From Diplonema papillatum (Eukaryota > Euglenozoa > Diplonemea > Diplonemida > Diplonemidae): a stretch of 64,000 nucleotides of DNA. Of the stretch, positions 41,641 through 52,200 are shown piece after piece (the first letter of the stretch is position 1; each line of letters opens with the position of its first letter). A model generated the notes under the pieces. The model saw only the letters and a list, made by a program, of their open reading frames with translations, was not told where the DNA came from and did no database searches. The stretch spans positions 62,001 to 126,000 of the forward strand of contig JAPJBO010000443.1 in assembly GCA_030068145.1 (NCBI GenBank), in the 5' to 3' direction. The position numbers and the translations under genes were made by a program.

Positions 41641-42897
41641 TCAAGTCGTCGACAGCTGGAAGAGCGAGGTGCAAGATGACGCGGCAGTGACGACAGGGGT
41701 GAGCAGCGCGCACCGCATGAAGTCGGAAACGCTCGCGTAGACGTCGAAGACCGGGTCGAAGGCGGTGACCGCGCTGTCGACGACCATGTGCTTCGGGTTG
41801 AGCCGCTTCGTGAGCGAGAAGACGGCCGCCGCGTACTGCGCCGGGTCGACGAGCGTCTGCAGCAGCTTCGCCGCCGCTTTCGACTCCGGGTCCGCCACCG
41901 GCGGGTCGACGGCCGCGAGCACCCGCTGCTTGAGGGCGGCCGCGAACGCGGCGCGGCCCAGCGCGGCCGCCGGCGAGTGCGCGCCGTCGATTGGCGGCAC
42001 GCCGGGGGGCTCGTACCCGCACGGGAACGACGCGTCCCCCGCCGCTTCGACGGCGGCGCGGTACAGCCGCTCGACCTTGTCGAGGAACAGGTGCTGGGCG
42101 AACCGCGCGAACGCGGTGCCCGCGGGGGCCTTGCCCGCCGCCGCCGTGAGCCCGAGGACCGCCTTGTAGTTCACAAAGCCGGCGTCCGCGGCCCCGGCGC
42201 CGCCGCCGCCCCCGGCGTGGTAGCCGGGCGACCGCAGCACCGCCGCGCGGGCTTCGAGCTGGTCCGAAGCCGTGCGCGCGAGGCGGGTGTCGACCGCGTG
42301 CCAGAACTGCTTCTTGGTCACGCACCCCGACGGCGGCGGCGCCGGCGGCGCGGGGACGGCTCCCGCGTCCGCCTCCAGCTCGCCGGGGGAGGGAGGGGAC
42401 GGGGGGGGCGGGGGGGAAGGAGGGTGCGAAGCGCCCTTCGCGACGAGGTCGCGAATGCCCAGCAGAAGCTGCTTGAGCCTCGGGGCGAGGTTGGCAGGGT
42501 ACCCGTCGGCCGCCATGCGCAGGGCGCGGCACACCGGGTACTCCCGCTCGAACCTCTCCGAGTGGCGGAGGATCGACCAACCGAAGCGGCCGAGCTGCAG
42601 CGCCTCGCGCTCAGCGGCACACTCCGGGAGGCCCGGCGCCAGCTTGCTGGCGCCGCCGGGCGGGGGTTGTCCGGCGAGGGGCGGCGGCTGCTCTTTCTGG
42701 GGGGGGCTTGCGGCGGGTGGCGGCGGCGGCGGGGAGCCGGCCTTGGCCCGCTTCCTGTCCTGCTGCTTCTGCTCTCGGCGGGCGGCCTGCGTCGCGTGGC
42801 AGGCGAGCATCAGAGAGAACGGCACCCGCGGGTCCCACTTGGGCTTCTTCTTCTTGTCGGGCTTCTGGCCGCGCCGGGGCGGGGGCGCTGCGCCGTC
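41641..42897 (-). CDS. Coiled-coil protein of unknown function, exon 5 (C-terminus)
   Basis: Begins after CCTTCCCACAG in phase 0 with DGAAPPPRRGQKPDKKKKPK, WDPRVPFSLMLACHATQAAR, then a Pro-rich linker. A helical region GRFGWSILRHSERFEREYPV, CRALRMAADGYPANLAPRLK, QLLLGI follows, then an Ala-rich helical tail ending SLFQLSTT. Phase fits exon 4, which is my reason for joining them. The alternative is a separate gene. W/F-rich helices after a coiled coil recall TSNAXIP1-like axonemal proteins, but I would not assign that name without a profile search. Confidence 0.6.
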   Translation of the reverse strand, partial: DGAAPPPRRGQKPDKKKKPKWDPRVPFSLMLACHATQAARREQKQQDRKRAKAGSPPPPPPAASPPQKEQPPPLAGQPPPGGASKLAPGLPECAAEREALQLGRFGWSILRHSERFEREYPVCRALRMAADGYPANLAPRLKQLLLGIRDLVAKGASHPPSPPPPPSPPSPGELEADAGAVPAPPAPPPSGCVTKKQFWHAVDTRLARTASDQLEARAAVLRSPGYHAGGGGGAGAADAGFVNYKAVLGLTAAAGKAPAGTAFARFAQHLFLDKVERLYRAAVEAAGDASFPCGYEPPGVPPIDGAHSPAAALGRAAFAAALKQRVLAAVDPPVADPESKAAAKLLQTLVDPAQYAAAVFSLTKRLNPKHMVVDSAVTAFDPVFDVYASVSDFMRCALLTPVVTAASSCTSLFQLSTT

Positions 42898-43549
42898 CTG
42901 TGGGAAGGTGGGGTTGTGTTGGCGGCGTGCGAAATCCGAGACTTGGTCAGTAGTCTGAGAGTCTGAGGTTGCACCACGGCGAAAGCGCGGCCAAAGTGAC
43001 CACTTCTGGAGTCGCGTAGCGAAAAGCTGGCATAGCGTGCGGTACTCATTTGGGGATTAAGCATTGAGTTCTTTGAAGTACATGAACCACATGGATTAGC
43101 ATGCACTGTGTCTCTCATCTCAGGGTGATAAGCCGTTAAGCAGCAGCTGCCGGCTTATCCCGTGACACCTTTTATGTACGTTGTTGAAAGAGTAGCGTTG
43201 GAACTCTTACAGGTTCGTTCCCTCGTAGCTCTGAGGTTGTTGGTTGTTGGTAGAGCAAGGTCGGCGGACTTGGGCTGAGCGCGAAATCGCGCAAAATCTG
43301 AGAGATCCTGCAACACAACACACTCTGTTTGCGCACTTCCGGGAGTGAGGATGGTACGCCACCATCGATCGGTTTTTGTTGCAAATTGCATTGGCTACAC
43401 AAAAAAAAACTGTGCTCTTCGGGTCGCTTCATAATCTTGAAGTTAGAAATGCTGACCAACAACTGTAGCGAGATGGCTTGCGTTGGCCACCAGGTGCCAT
43501 TCTTAGAGACTATCAGAGAGGCGCGTGTGCCCTATTGAAACGCGCAAAC
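42898..43549. other. Intron 4 of the coiled-coil gene
   Basis: Donor CAG/GTTTGC at 43549, acceptor ending 42898. Contains family C repeat copy at 43065-43205. Otherwise unrecognised. Confidence 0.5.
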
Positions 43550-43741
43550 CTGGTCGTCGGAGTCACTCTCGTCTTCGGTTGTGGTCGCGATGGCAAGGCC
43601 GGAATTCAGCTGCGGGAGCGCTTCAAAAAAGTGCGACGCGCGCCGCGCAGTCTCGGCTCCGGACCAAGGGAACAGCAGCAGCCGCTGTTCGCTGGTGCGA
43701 AGGTACAAAGGCACGTCGTCGCCGTCTCCGAGGGTCGTCAC
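43550..43741 (-). CDS. Coiled-coil protein of unknown function, exon 4
   Basis: A 192-bp (64-codon) exon between CCCGGGCACAG and CAG/GTTTGC, phase 0 at both ends. Reads VTTLGDGDDVPLYLRTSEQR, LLLFPWSGAETARRASHFFE, then an acidic tail EDESDSDDQ. Following the exon 3 end PETW it gives a continuous protein. Identity unknown. Confidence 0.55.
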
Positions 43742-43879
43742 CTGTGCCCGGGATGAGGAGAGTTAAAAGAGTCCTAATAAGCCTAAAATAAGTTCGGGTC
43801 CATGTGCGGACGTGTTTTTATTACGTTATAATCTGGGCCATTATGAAAATATCACCGGCCAGTCCCCGCACACCTGCTG

Positions 43880-44508
43880 AGGAGGGCCTGAGGGGGGTAG
43901 CCCGCCCACACGGAGCGGGTCTCCTTCTGCAGGACCAGCGCCACGGCGCTGCCGCCGCTGTGCGACGCGCTGCCGGCGAGCAGCGCCACACATACACATA
44001 TACCCACACCCAGCACTCCTCATCATCCGCTTCCCAAAAGCGAGGTTGGGTAAAGCAAAAAACTGACAAAAAACGCAGGCCCACACACACACACATACAC
44101 AGACGCCCAACCTATATGAAGTGGAAAACGAATACCCAAGTCTCCGGCATTTGAACAGTTTCGAGGGAGCCGACATCGATGAGCTTGCCGAGGGCCGAAT
44201 GCAGCTTGTCGACCTGCCGCTGCAGGACGAACGTCTGCGCCGCCATGTGCAAGTCGGAGGGGGTGCTCGACTGCAGGCGCGGCGCGTACAGCGACCCGGC
44301 GGACAGCAGCCCGCCGGGTCCCCTGCGGCGCCCACACGGAGCGGGTCTCCTTCTGCAGGGCCCAGCGCCGCGGCGCTGCCGCCGCTGTGCGACGCGCTGC
44401 CGGCGAGCAGCAGCGCCACACATACACATATACCCACAACCAGCACTCCTCATCATCCACTTTCCAAAAGTGTTGGGCAAAGCAAAAAACTGACAAAAAA
44501 CGCAGGCC

Positions 44509-44557
<49 letters not shown>

Positions 44558-44880
44558 GCCCAACCTATATGAAGATAAGTGGAAAACGAATACCCAAGTC
44601 TCCGGCATTTGAACAGTTTCGAGGGAGCCGACATCGATGAGCTTGCCGAGGGCCGAATGCAGCTTGTCGACCTGCCGCTGCAGGTCGAACGTCTGCGCCG
44701 CCATGTGCAAGTCGGAGGGGGTGCTCGACTGCAGGCGCGGCGCATACAGCGACCCGGCGGACAGCAGCCCGCCGGGTGCCCTGCGGCGCGGGTCTCCTTC
44801 TGCAGGACCAGCGCTGCGGCGCCGCCGACGCTGCCGGCGAGCAGCGGCGACATATACCCACACCCAGCACTCATCATCCA
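43880..44880. repeat. Tandem duplications of the exon 3 tail plus intronic (CA)n
   Basis: Three successive partial units, about 454 bp apart where measurable (the motif CAGACGCCCAACCTATATGA at 44099, 44553, and the original at 47868). Each repeats, on the minus strand, YAPRLQSSTPSDLHMAAQTF, QRQVDKLHSALGKLIDVGSL, ETVQMPETW and the following intron with a (CA)n tract (44079-44098; 44511-44554). The copy connected to upstream coding sequence is the one at 47910, so I treat these as duplicated exon ends within the intron. Confidence 0.85.
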
Positions 44881-45033
44881 CTCCCCAAAAGCGAGGTTGG
44901 GTAAAGCAAATTTTTTGTTTGTGCGATTTGACCTGTACGCGTTCAGGTTAAACCGCTGCCAACGTTCCCTTTTAGCTGTAACAAGTATGCTCACTAAGGA
45001 GGTGGTTGCTGGTTATCGCAAAACGCAGGCCCC

Positions 45034-45053
45034 CACACACACACACACACACA
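45034..45053. repeat. (CA)n tract at the 5' junction of the LINE
   Basis: About ten CA units between GCAGGCCC and the first LINE base (about 45054). The same CA block lies at the equivalent place in the neighbouring duplicated units, so the retrotransposon sits inside a pre-existing microsatellite. Confidence 0.9.
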
Positions 45054-45073
45054 GCGTGGCGGAACGAACCAAG

Positions 45074-47572
45074 ATGGTCGACACCGTGTTAAAGAGAGCG
45101 GCCTGCCTCCCGCTCCCCGCCGGTGCGCGCGACCTCGCAGTTAGCATGACGGCGGGGGCGAAACGGTATTACGGGGCAGCGGTGACGACGATCGGGAAGC
45201 AGGAAGTCGAACGCTTGAGACGGAAGGTTACCGAGTCAGTGTGGACGGGGCCGCCGCGACGTGCGCAGGAAGCTGTGCTGCACGTGCTGCACCACGGGCA
45301 CAGGCTAGACCCGGGCGTTGTACCGGCTTACAGACGGATCACGACCTGGGCCGAACAGGTCAAGAAGTGGGGATACGCACAGACAATGTCTGAAACAGCA
45401 TGGGTACACAAAGAAGAGCTCGCAAAGCTGCATGGGCCCTTTGCCTTCATGAAAGAGGCGCTGGACGGCATTCGATGGCGATGGGTGACACCAACGAGCA
45501 TTGCGTATATGAATGAAGTTGGGGAGGGTGTTGTTCACGACGCGGCGCAGGAAGGAAGCACACGCCTCCTACAGCACGACCTAAGACATGCATTACGCCT
45601 GCGCGAGATGGTTCGCCTTGCGGCGAGGAGAGGAAATGACTTTGGAGGAGTTGAAAGCGGGGTGGATTTTGCGGCAACCAGGAGGCTATTAGAGAAGCAG
45701 GATTCATCTCTCACTGCCTACCAAGCCGGGTTGCTGAGGTCCGTGATCGCAGGAGCCACGCCGGTCACCGGGCGGACGGGGCTGAGCGAGAGAGGGTGCC
45801 CGTATTGCGACACGCAGGAGCGCGAGACGGTCGAACACCTATTCTGGAAGTGCCCGGCCTGGGAGCAGATACGCGCAAAGAACGGGGATCTGAATGCTGC
45901 ACAGCTAAGTTGGCCGCCGTGCTTGCGATTGTGCGGAGTAGCTCCAGCAAACACGGACCTTCTGCCCAGGGAACGGAAAGAGCTACTCCAACTGATGGAG
46001 TCGCTACACCTCTTCTTCGTGGCGGTCCTAACGGCACGCCAAGGGGCGGATGAGATGCTGGACAGGTCCACACGACACCATCGGACGCTGGAATATCCAC
46101 GACAATGGAGACCCACAGAACCACACGAGTTGGTGGTGCCCGACATCGCGCCCACAGCGGTGTCCGCCAAGTGGAAGTACGGTCCGGAGATGTGGATGGC
46201 GTTCACTGACTGGCTGCGAGGCCTGAAGTGGGCGCCGCCTGGGCATGAGTTAGGGGTGAGTTTCATGGAGCTCGCAGTAGACTTCGAGCTGCGCACCGGT
46301 TGTCGGCTCCCGAAGCTCAAGAACAGGTATTACTCGGCGGTGCCGCTGCCCCCAGCGCACAAGACCACCACAGCGCGGCAGGTGCTGCCAGAAGGTGCGA
46401 CAAGTGGCATAGAAGTGTACTTCGACGGAGGAGCAAGGGCAAATGGAACTGCATTCGCCGTGGCGGGCGCAGGAGCGGTCCTTTACAGAGGGGGAGTAAA
46501 GGACTCGCAAATAGTGCTCCCGCTGCCAAGTGTGCGCAGCAACAACGTAGCCGAGTATGAGGGAATGATAGCGGGGCTGCAACTTTTGGAAGAGGCAGAA
46601 GGGACGGAAGGAGAACAATGCACCGTCCGCGGTGACTCGGCCCTAATTATTGGGCAAACCAATCGAGAGATAGCCTGTTCGGAAGACCTGAAACCATTTT
46701 TAACGCGAGCGATCGCGAAAATGGTAGCCCTGCGGCAGCGGCTCACGCTGCGAGTAGAGCACGTGAAGCGCGAGGAGAACGTGGACGCCGATGCGTTGAG
46801 CAACGCAGCGATGGACATTGTGCAGAGACAGCGCCCGACGCGAACGCAGCAGGAGGCAAATCTCGCAGTCTTTCGGGCCTCCGGACTCGGAAAAGCGATG
46901 AGTCTGAAAGAGTTAGGTAATGCCTACAAGAAGGTAACAGGACGGCCGTGGTTTTACGGCCACGAATGTGCGACCACAATCCTGACCTCCGTCGGGGGAA
47001 CAATTGTCAGGGGGGCTTCGCGGCGTGCGCAACTCTCGGAGGCGACTGACACGGTCATCCTCGGCATCCGAGAACACGTACGGACGCTAAGGCCGGCGCG
47101 GACTGAGACCACATTGTTCCCTCAACATCTAGAATGGGCAGCAACCTATGTCCCAGAGAAAGCATACCCCGCACGATGGGCGCAAGGGAAGACCGACTGG
47201 AAGGCAAGAGCCGAGATGGTAGACAAGGTCCCGGGTGCAGGAGCGTGCAGAGGGGCGCGACCGAAGAAGGCCCCGAAGGACGCGGTGAACACGGCTCGCC
47301 CAGGCGAAATATGCGCACTACATAGGAAGCCCCGATGCAAGGGATGTGCGAAGAAGCGCCTGCCAGCGGAGACCTGTTGCCGGTATAAACAGCACCATCA
47401 TGATGGAGATGGCCTAAGGCCGCGGGTGCAATTCTGCACAGCCCACAGACTGGAGCGCTGCGGCGAGTGTGAAGCTGACAATGAAGGAATCGCGAGGTGC
47501 TGTTCGAGGCACCACCCCCAGTTGAAAACGGACCCCTACTCGCAACCTGCGGGAGCATCGGCGGTTACTTGA
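45074..47572 (+). CDS. LINE ORF fragment: zf-RVT, archaeal-type RNase H and C/H knuckles
   Basis: An open frame of 832 residues from the first Met; the frame is open further upstream, but there it is antisense of the duplicated exon. Visible in order: a helical segment of the RT C-terminal kind; a zinc finger GCPYCDTQERETVEHLFWKC (zf-RVT pattern C-x2-C...H-x4-C); then an RNase H domain with YFDGGARANG, NNVAEYEGM, VRGDSALI and REENVDADALSN, giving the D-E-D-D active site. N-x-AEY-x-G and the HVKREENVDAD end are those of the archaeal/plant-type RNase H found in some L1-like elements. The C-terminus has two C-x2-H-x4-C-x2-C-x9-CC-HH knuckles. The RT palm motifs (F/YADD) are absent, so the element is 5'-truncated, but the rest has no stop, suggesting a recent insertion. 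Confidence 0.85.
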   Translation: MVDTVLKRAACLPLPAGARDLAVSMTAGAKRYYGAAVTTIGKQEVERLRRKVTESVWTGPPRRAQEAVLHVLHHGHRLDPGVVPAYRRITTWAEQVKKWGYAQTMSETAWVHKEELAKLHGPFAFMKEALDGIRWRWVTPTSIAYMNEVGEGVVHDAAQEGSTRLLQHDLRHALRLREMVRLAARRGNDFGGVESGVDFAATRRLLEKQDSSLTAYQAGLLRSVIAGATPVTGRTGLSERGCPYCDTQERETVEHLFWKCPAWEQIRAKNGDLNAAQLSWPPCLRLCGVAPANTDLLPRERKELLQLMESLHLFFVAVLTARQGADEMLDRSTRHHRTLEYPRQWRPTEPHELVVPDIAPTAVSAKWKYGPEMWMAFTDWLRGLKWAPPGHELGVSFMELAVDFELRTGCRLPKLKNRYYSAVPLPPAHKTTTARQVLPEGATSGIEVYFDGGARANGTAFAVAGAGAVLYRGGVKDSQIVLPLPSVRSNNVAEYEGMIAGLQLLEEAEGTEGEQCTVRGDSALIIGQTNREIACSEDLKPFLTRAIAKMVALRQRLTLRVEHVKREENVDADALSNAAMDIVQRQRPTRTQQEANLAVFRASGLGKAMSLKELGNAYKKVTGRPWFYGHECATTILTSVGGTIVRGASRRAQLSEATDTVILGIREHVRTLRPARTETTLFPQHLEWAATYVPEKAYPARWAQGKTDWKARAEMVDKVPGAGACRGARPKKAPKDAVNTARPGEICALHRKPRCKGCAKKRLPAETCCRYKQHHHDGDGLRPRVQFCTAHRLERCGECEADNEGIARCCSRHHPQLKTDPYSQPAGASAVT

Positions 47573-47631
47573 AACTGAAGGAGGCGTGGACGCCCCTCGC
47601 TCAGGGAGGCACCACGTGAAAACAGGTCTAC

Positions 47632-47856
<225 letters not shown>

Positions 47857-47909
47857 ATACCACTTACACAGACGCCCAACCTATATGGAGATGAGTGGAA
47901 AACGAATAC

Positions 47910-48833
47910 CCAAGTCTCCGGCATTTGAACGGTTTCGAGGGAACCGACATCGATGAGCTTGTCGAGGGCTGAATGCAGCTTGTCGACCTGCCGCTGCAGG
48001 ACGAACGTCTGCGCCACCATGTGCAGGTCGGAGCGGGTGCTCGACGGCAGGCGCGGCGCATACAGTGACCCGGCGGACAGCAGCCCGGCCCCCTGCGGCG
48101 CCCGCATGGAGCGGCTCGCCTTCTGCAGGACCAGCGCCGCGGAGCTGCCGCCGCTGTGCGACGTGCTGCCGGCGAGCAGCAGCGGCGCCGCCGAGCCCGA
48201 GTCTTCGAGGGCGTCACCCGCGTCGGCCGGCTGCGGCTTGCGCCGAGACTCGCTCCGCGACCCGGCGAAGAAGCCCTGCAGCTGCCCGCGCAGCGCCGCC
48301 TCGCGCTGCTGCAGGTCGGCTACCGCGCCTTCGAGAGAGCCGGTCTCCGCCGCAAGTGCAGCGTGCTGCTGTTCGACGTCCCGCCGGGCCTCCACCGCGG
48401 CGTGATACCGCCTAGTGGCCTCTGCAACCTCCAAGCCGCGGGCTGCCAGAGTGTCCTCGAGTCTGGCGATGGCTCGCGCCTGCAACGCGCCCGACCGCTT
48501 CAAGCCGGCGATCGTCTTCTCGGCCGTCTTCTCCGCCGCCCGGTGCTGGTCGGACCGGGTCCGCACGGCCTGCTCCAGGTCCGCGATGGCCCGACGCTGC
48601 GCAGCGACCTCCTCGGCGAGCTTCTGGTTCCGTGTGAGCAGCAGCTGCACGTCGCTCGGGTCGGTCTGCCGCGCGCGCACCCGGGCAAGCTCGCCGGTCA
48701 GCCACTCGAGGCACTTGTGCGACGAGACGACCTGCAGCTTCGCCTCCGCCAGGTCACGGCTCTCCTCCCGCAGCAGGTCCATCAGGCCGCCGATCTCCTT
48801 CTTCTGCGCAGCAACGTCCGCTTGCACGCGTTC
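47910..48833 (-). CDS. Coiled-coil protein of unknown function, exon 3
   Basis: Exactly 308 codons, phase 0 at both ends (acceptor GAATCCCACAG; donor ACTTGG/GTATTC). Starts ERVQADVAAQKKEIGGLMDL and continues as a long heptad-patterned coiled coil (LTRNQKLAEEVAAQRRAIAD, LEQAVRTRSDQ, LEDTLAARGLEVAEATRRYH). Then a Ser/Ala-rich linker and the segment VAQTFVLQRQVDKLHSALDK, LIDVGSLETVQMPETW that was copied downstream. Likely cytoskeletal or scaffold-like, but this is inference from the coiled coil alone. Confidence 0.7.
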
Positions 48834-48924
48834 CTGTGGGATTCGTGTGCACCTTGAATTGTCTGCCGGTTGTGCTGTGGCCAGCCTTCGATGTTTTCCA
48901 GTCAAAAAATTAGTATGGCGCTTT

Positions 48925-49027
48925 CTTTTGTTTGTGCGCACTAGCGGAACTCACCTGTTTTTGTAAGTTTCATGTAGTACGCTCCCAACTACTGATTTTT
49001 AGTACCAACAGTGCATTGTTAACACAA
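48925..49027. repeat. Dispersed repeat family B, copy 2
   Basis: TTTGTTTGTGCGCACTAGCG to ACCAACAGTGCATTGTTAAC; preceded by AATTAGTATGGCGCTTTCTT, which is also found ahead of the copy at 58.1 kb. Confidence 0.85.
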
Positions 49028-49611
49028 AAAACTCGGGGAGGAATACATCCTCAGGAGAGTGCGTTAACAAATTTTGATTGATTGTGTATGCATGGATCCC
49101 CTGAGCACAGCTGCACGTCGCTCGGGTCGGTGTGCTGCTGTGATCAACCTTCGTCGATTTATCTAGTCAAAAAACTCGGTATGGGAGGAATACATGCCGG
49201 AGAGAGTGTGTGTATACAAATTTTGGGCGGATTCATTGGGATATCGTTGTAGTGGAGAGTCATCGGCATGCCGATGGTGTGGTACCACACTATACTCTGA
49301 GATTTCGCAACTGGCAGTCTCCTCAATAAGTTCTACTTAGAGGGGGGTGCTTATACAAAATACTCGAGGGGCTGCCTTGTGCTTACTTCGAAGGAGGCTA
49401 GAGGGGGAGAAACAATACAACTACAAAATGGGTCTTTTTTGTTGAACGCTTACGCCCGCCACTGAACCCAGATTCACCTGTGTTTCGTGTGGGCTACAGC
49501 ACATTTATCTCCTTTGATCTTTTGCAGCTGGCAGCCTCCCTCAAGTATTTCCTCCAAAGCAGGTGCTTATACAAAAAAAGAGAGAGAGACGAGTTAGAGT
49601 GCAGGGACCAT

Positions 49612-50070
49612 CTCTCCGGGGAGTTTCCGGTCTCCTCACTTCTCTTCGCACTGCTACGGCGGGCGTAAGTCGCTCCGGAGGCGCGCTGCAGGTTGCGGCT
49701 CTGCTACAGTGAGTGGCGGCACCGGAGTTGGTGCTGCAGCGGGCGCTCTGGCCGGCGGGTGAGCTCGTCTCGCGGGGGATCGCCGCCTTGTAACGCTGCG
49801 GGCCCTCTTCTTCCTCGCGACTGCGCGGGCTAACACCTTGATGGGAAACTTCAGCTTCCATTGAGCGAAGGCTACGTCCTGAGGGTACACGGGTTTGGCG
49901 CAATTCTCATTCCAGCTGTCTTTGGAGCAAACTGCTACTATGCCGTTTAACATCGCCTCTGTCCTCCGTCCAGCTGCAAAACGTGGACGGTGTGTGAATC
50001 CCGGCATTGCCGACGCACCCAGGCAGCGTAAAGAGCATACACCCTGACGCCACTTCCCGGGGAAGGCTGA
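49612..50070 (-). pseudogene. Unidentified repeated gene fragment in intron 2
   Basis: Minus frame: AMPGFTHRPRFAAGRRTEAM, SWNENCAKPVYPQDVAFAQW, then KLKFPIKVLARAVARKKRAR and a basic, Pro/Ala-rich tail to a stop. The first half matches 18270-18500 (plus strand), the second half 38803-39063 (minus strand), so this is the most complete of three copies. It begins only about 50 bp after exon 2 of the host gene in the same orientation, so inclusion as an alternative exon cannot be excluded. Confidence 0.55.
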
Positions 50071-50101
50071 GGCTCCCGTGGTAAAAAGAAAGTGCACACA
50101 C

Positions 50102-50643
50102 CCGCAGCTTCCACTTCCAGGCTTCGTCCTCGCGCTGCTGGGCCGAGATCGTTTCGATGGTGTCGGTCATGTGCTGGATCTTCTCGTGCGTCAGGTCGGC
50201 CAGGGCGTCGACCGTGGGCCCCGGCGCGATCTCGCGCGGGACGCTGAAGCACCGGCTGACCGCCAGCGCGCCGCGGAAAAAGGCGTGCAGCCGCTCGAAC
50301 AGCGCCGAAAACGTCGGCAGCGCCTCGGCGAGCTTCAGCAGCGCGGTCAGGTGGTCTTCGCCGCCGGCCAGCGACCGCTCGATGTCCGCCGCCACCAGCC
50401 GCAGGTGCGCGGCCGGGTTCGAACCGGGACGGAGCCGGCGGTGGTGGTACGGGTGCTGCTGGGGTCCTGCCGCCGCCACCGGCTTCGCGGGGATCCCCTC
50501 CTCCCAGCCGGGCAGCCCGTCGGTGGTGTTGTTGTCGTCGTCGCAGGCATCGTTGTTGTCGGCTGCGCCGCCGACCGCGACGAGTGCGCCGTGGCTCTTC
50601 AACGACGGACGCGGCACGGTGCTCGGCCGGCGGGTGGCGGGGC
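50102..50643 (-). CDS. Coiled-coil protein of unknown function, exon 2
   Basis: 542 bp between CCCGCCAACAG and CTGCGG/GTGTGT. Begins GPATRRPSTVPRPSLKSHGA, with an Asp/Asn-rich stretch, then a helical block HLRLVAADIERSLAGGEDHL, TALLKLAEALPTFSALFERL, HAFFRGALAVSRCF and a second DALADLTHEKIQHMTDTIET, ending KWKLR. Leftover base G from exon 1 plus GC here makes Gly, so phases fit; the end is in phase 0 with exon 3. No family assigned. Confidence 0.65.
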
Positions 50644-51180
50644 CTGTTGGCGGGAGGTTGCGGTGCGCGCGTGGAAAACAGACAGCAAGTAGTTTTGACA
50701 AAACTACGTCACAATCGTCAAAAATACTTGGGTCGCAGCTTTTGACAAAACTACGTCACAATCGTCAAAAATACTTGGGTCGCAGCTTTTGACAAAACTA
50801 CGTCACAATAGGGGTGCCCACTCCATAAGGGCTACAGTACAAATTTTTGTCCGGAAGCCAATTGTCAACATTTTAGTGATTTTGAGAGCGATTTCACCCT
50901 CGGAACCGTTAGCAATCGCTTCAAAAACGTTTTAAACCCCCAGTCGGGGGACTGCGAGGCAGAAGACTGCGTTTTTAGGGGGTATTTCACGACGTTTGAG
51001 GCGGTTGCCACCACTTCCATTATAACACGAAAACAGGTGACTTAGCATACTTTCGTAAACAGTGTGCGCCCTAGTCATCGAAATATCACTTTTGTGACCC
51101 TAAACACCATTCCGAGCCAACTGGTACCCTATTGGCGGCAGTTTCGCCATCAGATCGCCTGTATCCGCCTTAGAATAGGT

Positions 51181-51310
51181 CGCGTCTACCCTAGGAGAAC
51201 CCACGTCTACCCCACCGAAATCCACGTCTACCCCAAGGAAATCCACGTCTACCCCAGGGAAATCCACGTCTACCCTAGTAAAACCCATGGTTACCCCAAT
51301 AAAACCCACA
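51181..51310. repeat. 21-bp tandem repeat within the hAT-like element
   Basis: About six degenerate units, CCACGTCTACCCCA followed by variable AGGAAAT/CCGAAAT/GTAAAAC, each 21 bp. Confidence 0.85.
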
Positions 51311-51799
51311 AAACCCCATCTGTTACCCTCGTTTACCCAAAAAAAAAAAAAACATGCGCATTGTCCAAAATTTATGGCTAACCTCCAGAAATACAAAAGC
51401 CGCATCTACGAGATGCCTGATCCGGGATGCCTTCAGTGAGTACGAGGAATAAAGGGTGAAATGGAAGAAACGAATTTCAAACACTCACTTTTGCGTCAAA
51501 CATTTGCGGCGAAGAAGTCCAAAAGGGAAAAGAAAACGAACCTGATCACTTACGAACCCCGGCTGGGACGGTGGTGGGAGTATTGTCGGTCTGCGCTAGT
51601 TTTCTTCTTACACCGGGATTCGTGCTTGATGTTCCGTTCCGAGCCCTTTTTTCTGGCACTGCTGATTGCTTTTGAGCCTTGTGGGCAACAGTGGCAGTGC
51701 CCTCATCAGCAACCCGTGGTTTTTTCCTCGCGCCGGGGGTCCTGCTCGGTGTTGTCGAGTTCCGAGTCCTTTTCTCTGGCTTCCCCCACACAAATACGC

Positions 51800-52200
51800 A
51801 ACAAAGGACCTCTCCCCCACACGAAAGGACCTCTCCCCCACACGAAAGGACCTCTCCCCCACACAAAAGGACCTCTCCCCCACACAAAAGGACCTCTCCC
51901 CCACACAAAAGGACCTCTCCCCCACACAAAAGGACCTCTCCCCCACACAAAAGGACCTCTCCCCCACACAAAAGGACCTCTCCCCCACACAGAAGGACCT
52001 CTCCCCCACACAAAAGGACCTCTCCCCCACACAGAAGGACCTCTCCCCCACACGAAAGGACCTCTCCCCCACACGAAAGGACCTCTCCCCCACACAAAAG
52101 GACCTCTCCCCCACACAAAAGGACCTCTCCCCCACACAAAAGGACCTCTCCCCCACACGAAAGGACCTCTCCCCCACACAAAAGGACCTCTCCCCCACCT
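51800..52200. repeat. 21-bp minisatellite, about 19 units, within the hAT-like element
   Basis: Units GGACCTCTCCCCCACACRAA plus one A, almost invariant apart from a G/A at one site. Open in all six frames because 21 is a multiple of three; the long ORFs here (210-250 codons) are artefacts. Nearby are two further short arrays: TGTAACGCTG at 52440-52485 and ACGAGCATTTTTTTCA at 52590-52665. Confidence 0.95.

Larger units (their letters stand above)
48834..50101. other. Intron 2 of the coiled-coil gene
   Basis: Contains dispersed family B repeat (48925-49027), a local duplication of about 60 bp (AAAAAACTCGG...GGAGGAATACAT at 49025 and 49167), and the segmental duplication plus HRPRFAAGRRTE fragment at 49612-50070. 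Donor CTGCGG/GTGTGT at 50101. Confidence 0.6.

Noticed and set aside
41788..42966. 392-codon plus-strand ORF and a 323-codon alternative minus frame
   Set aside because: Both are shadows of exon 5 of the coiled-coil gene, Arg/Gly/Pro-biased by GC content.
44579..45070. N-terminal 165 residues of the long ORF at 44579-47572 as part of the LINE protein
   Set aside because: This part is the antisense of the duplicated exon 3 tail and a CA tract; the retroelement begins at about 45054.
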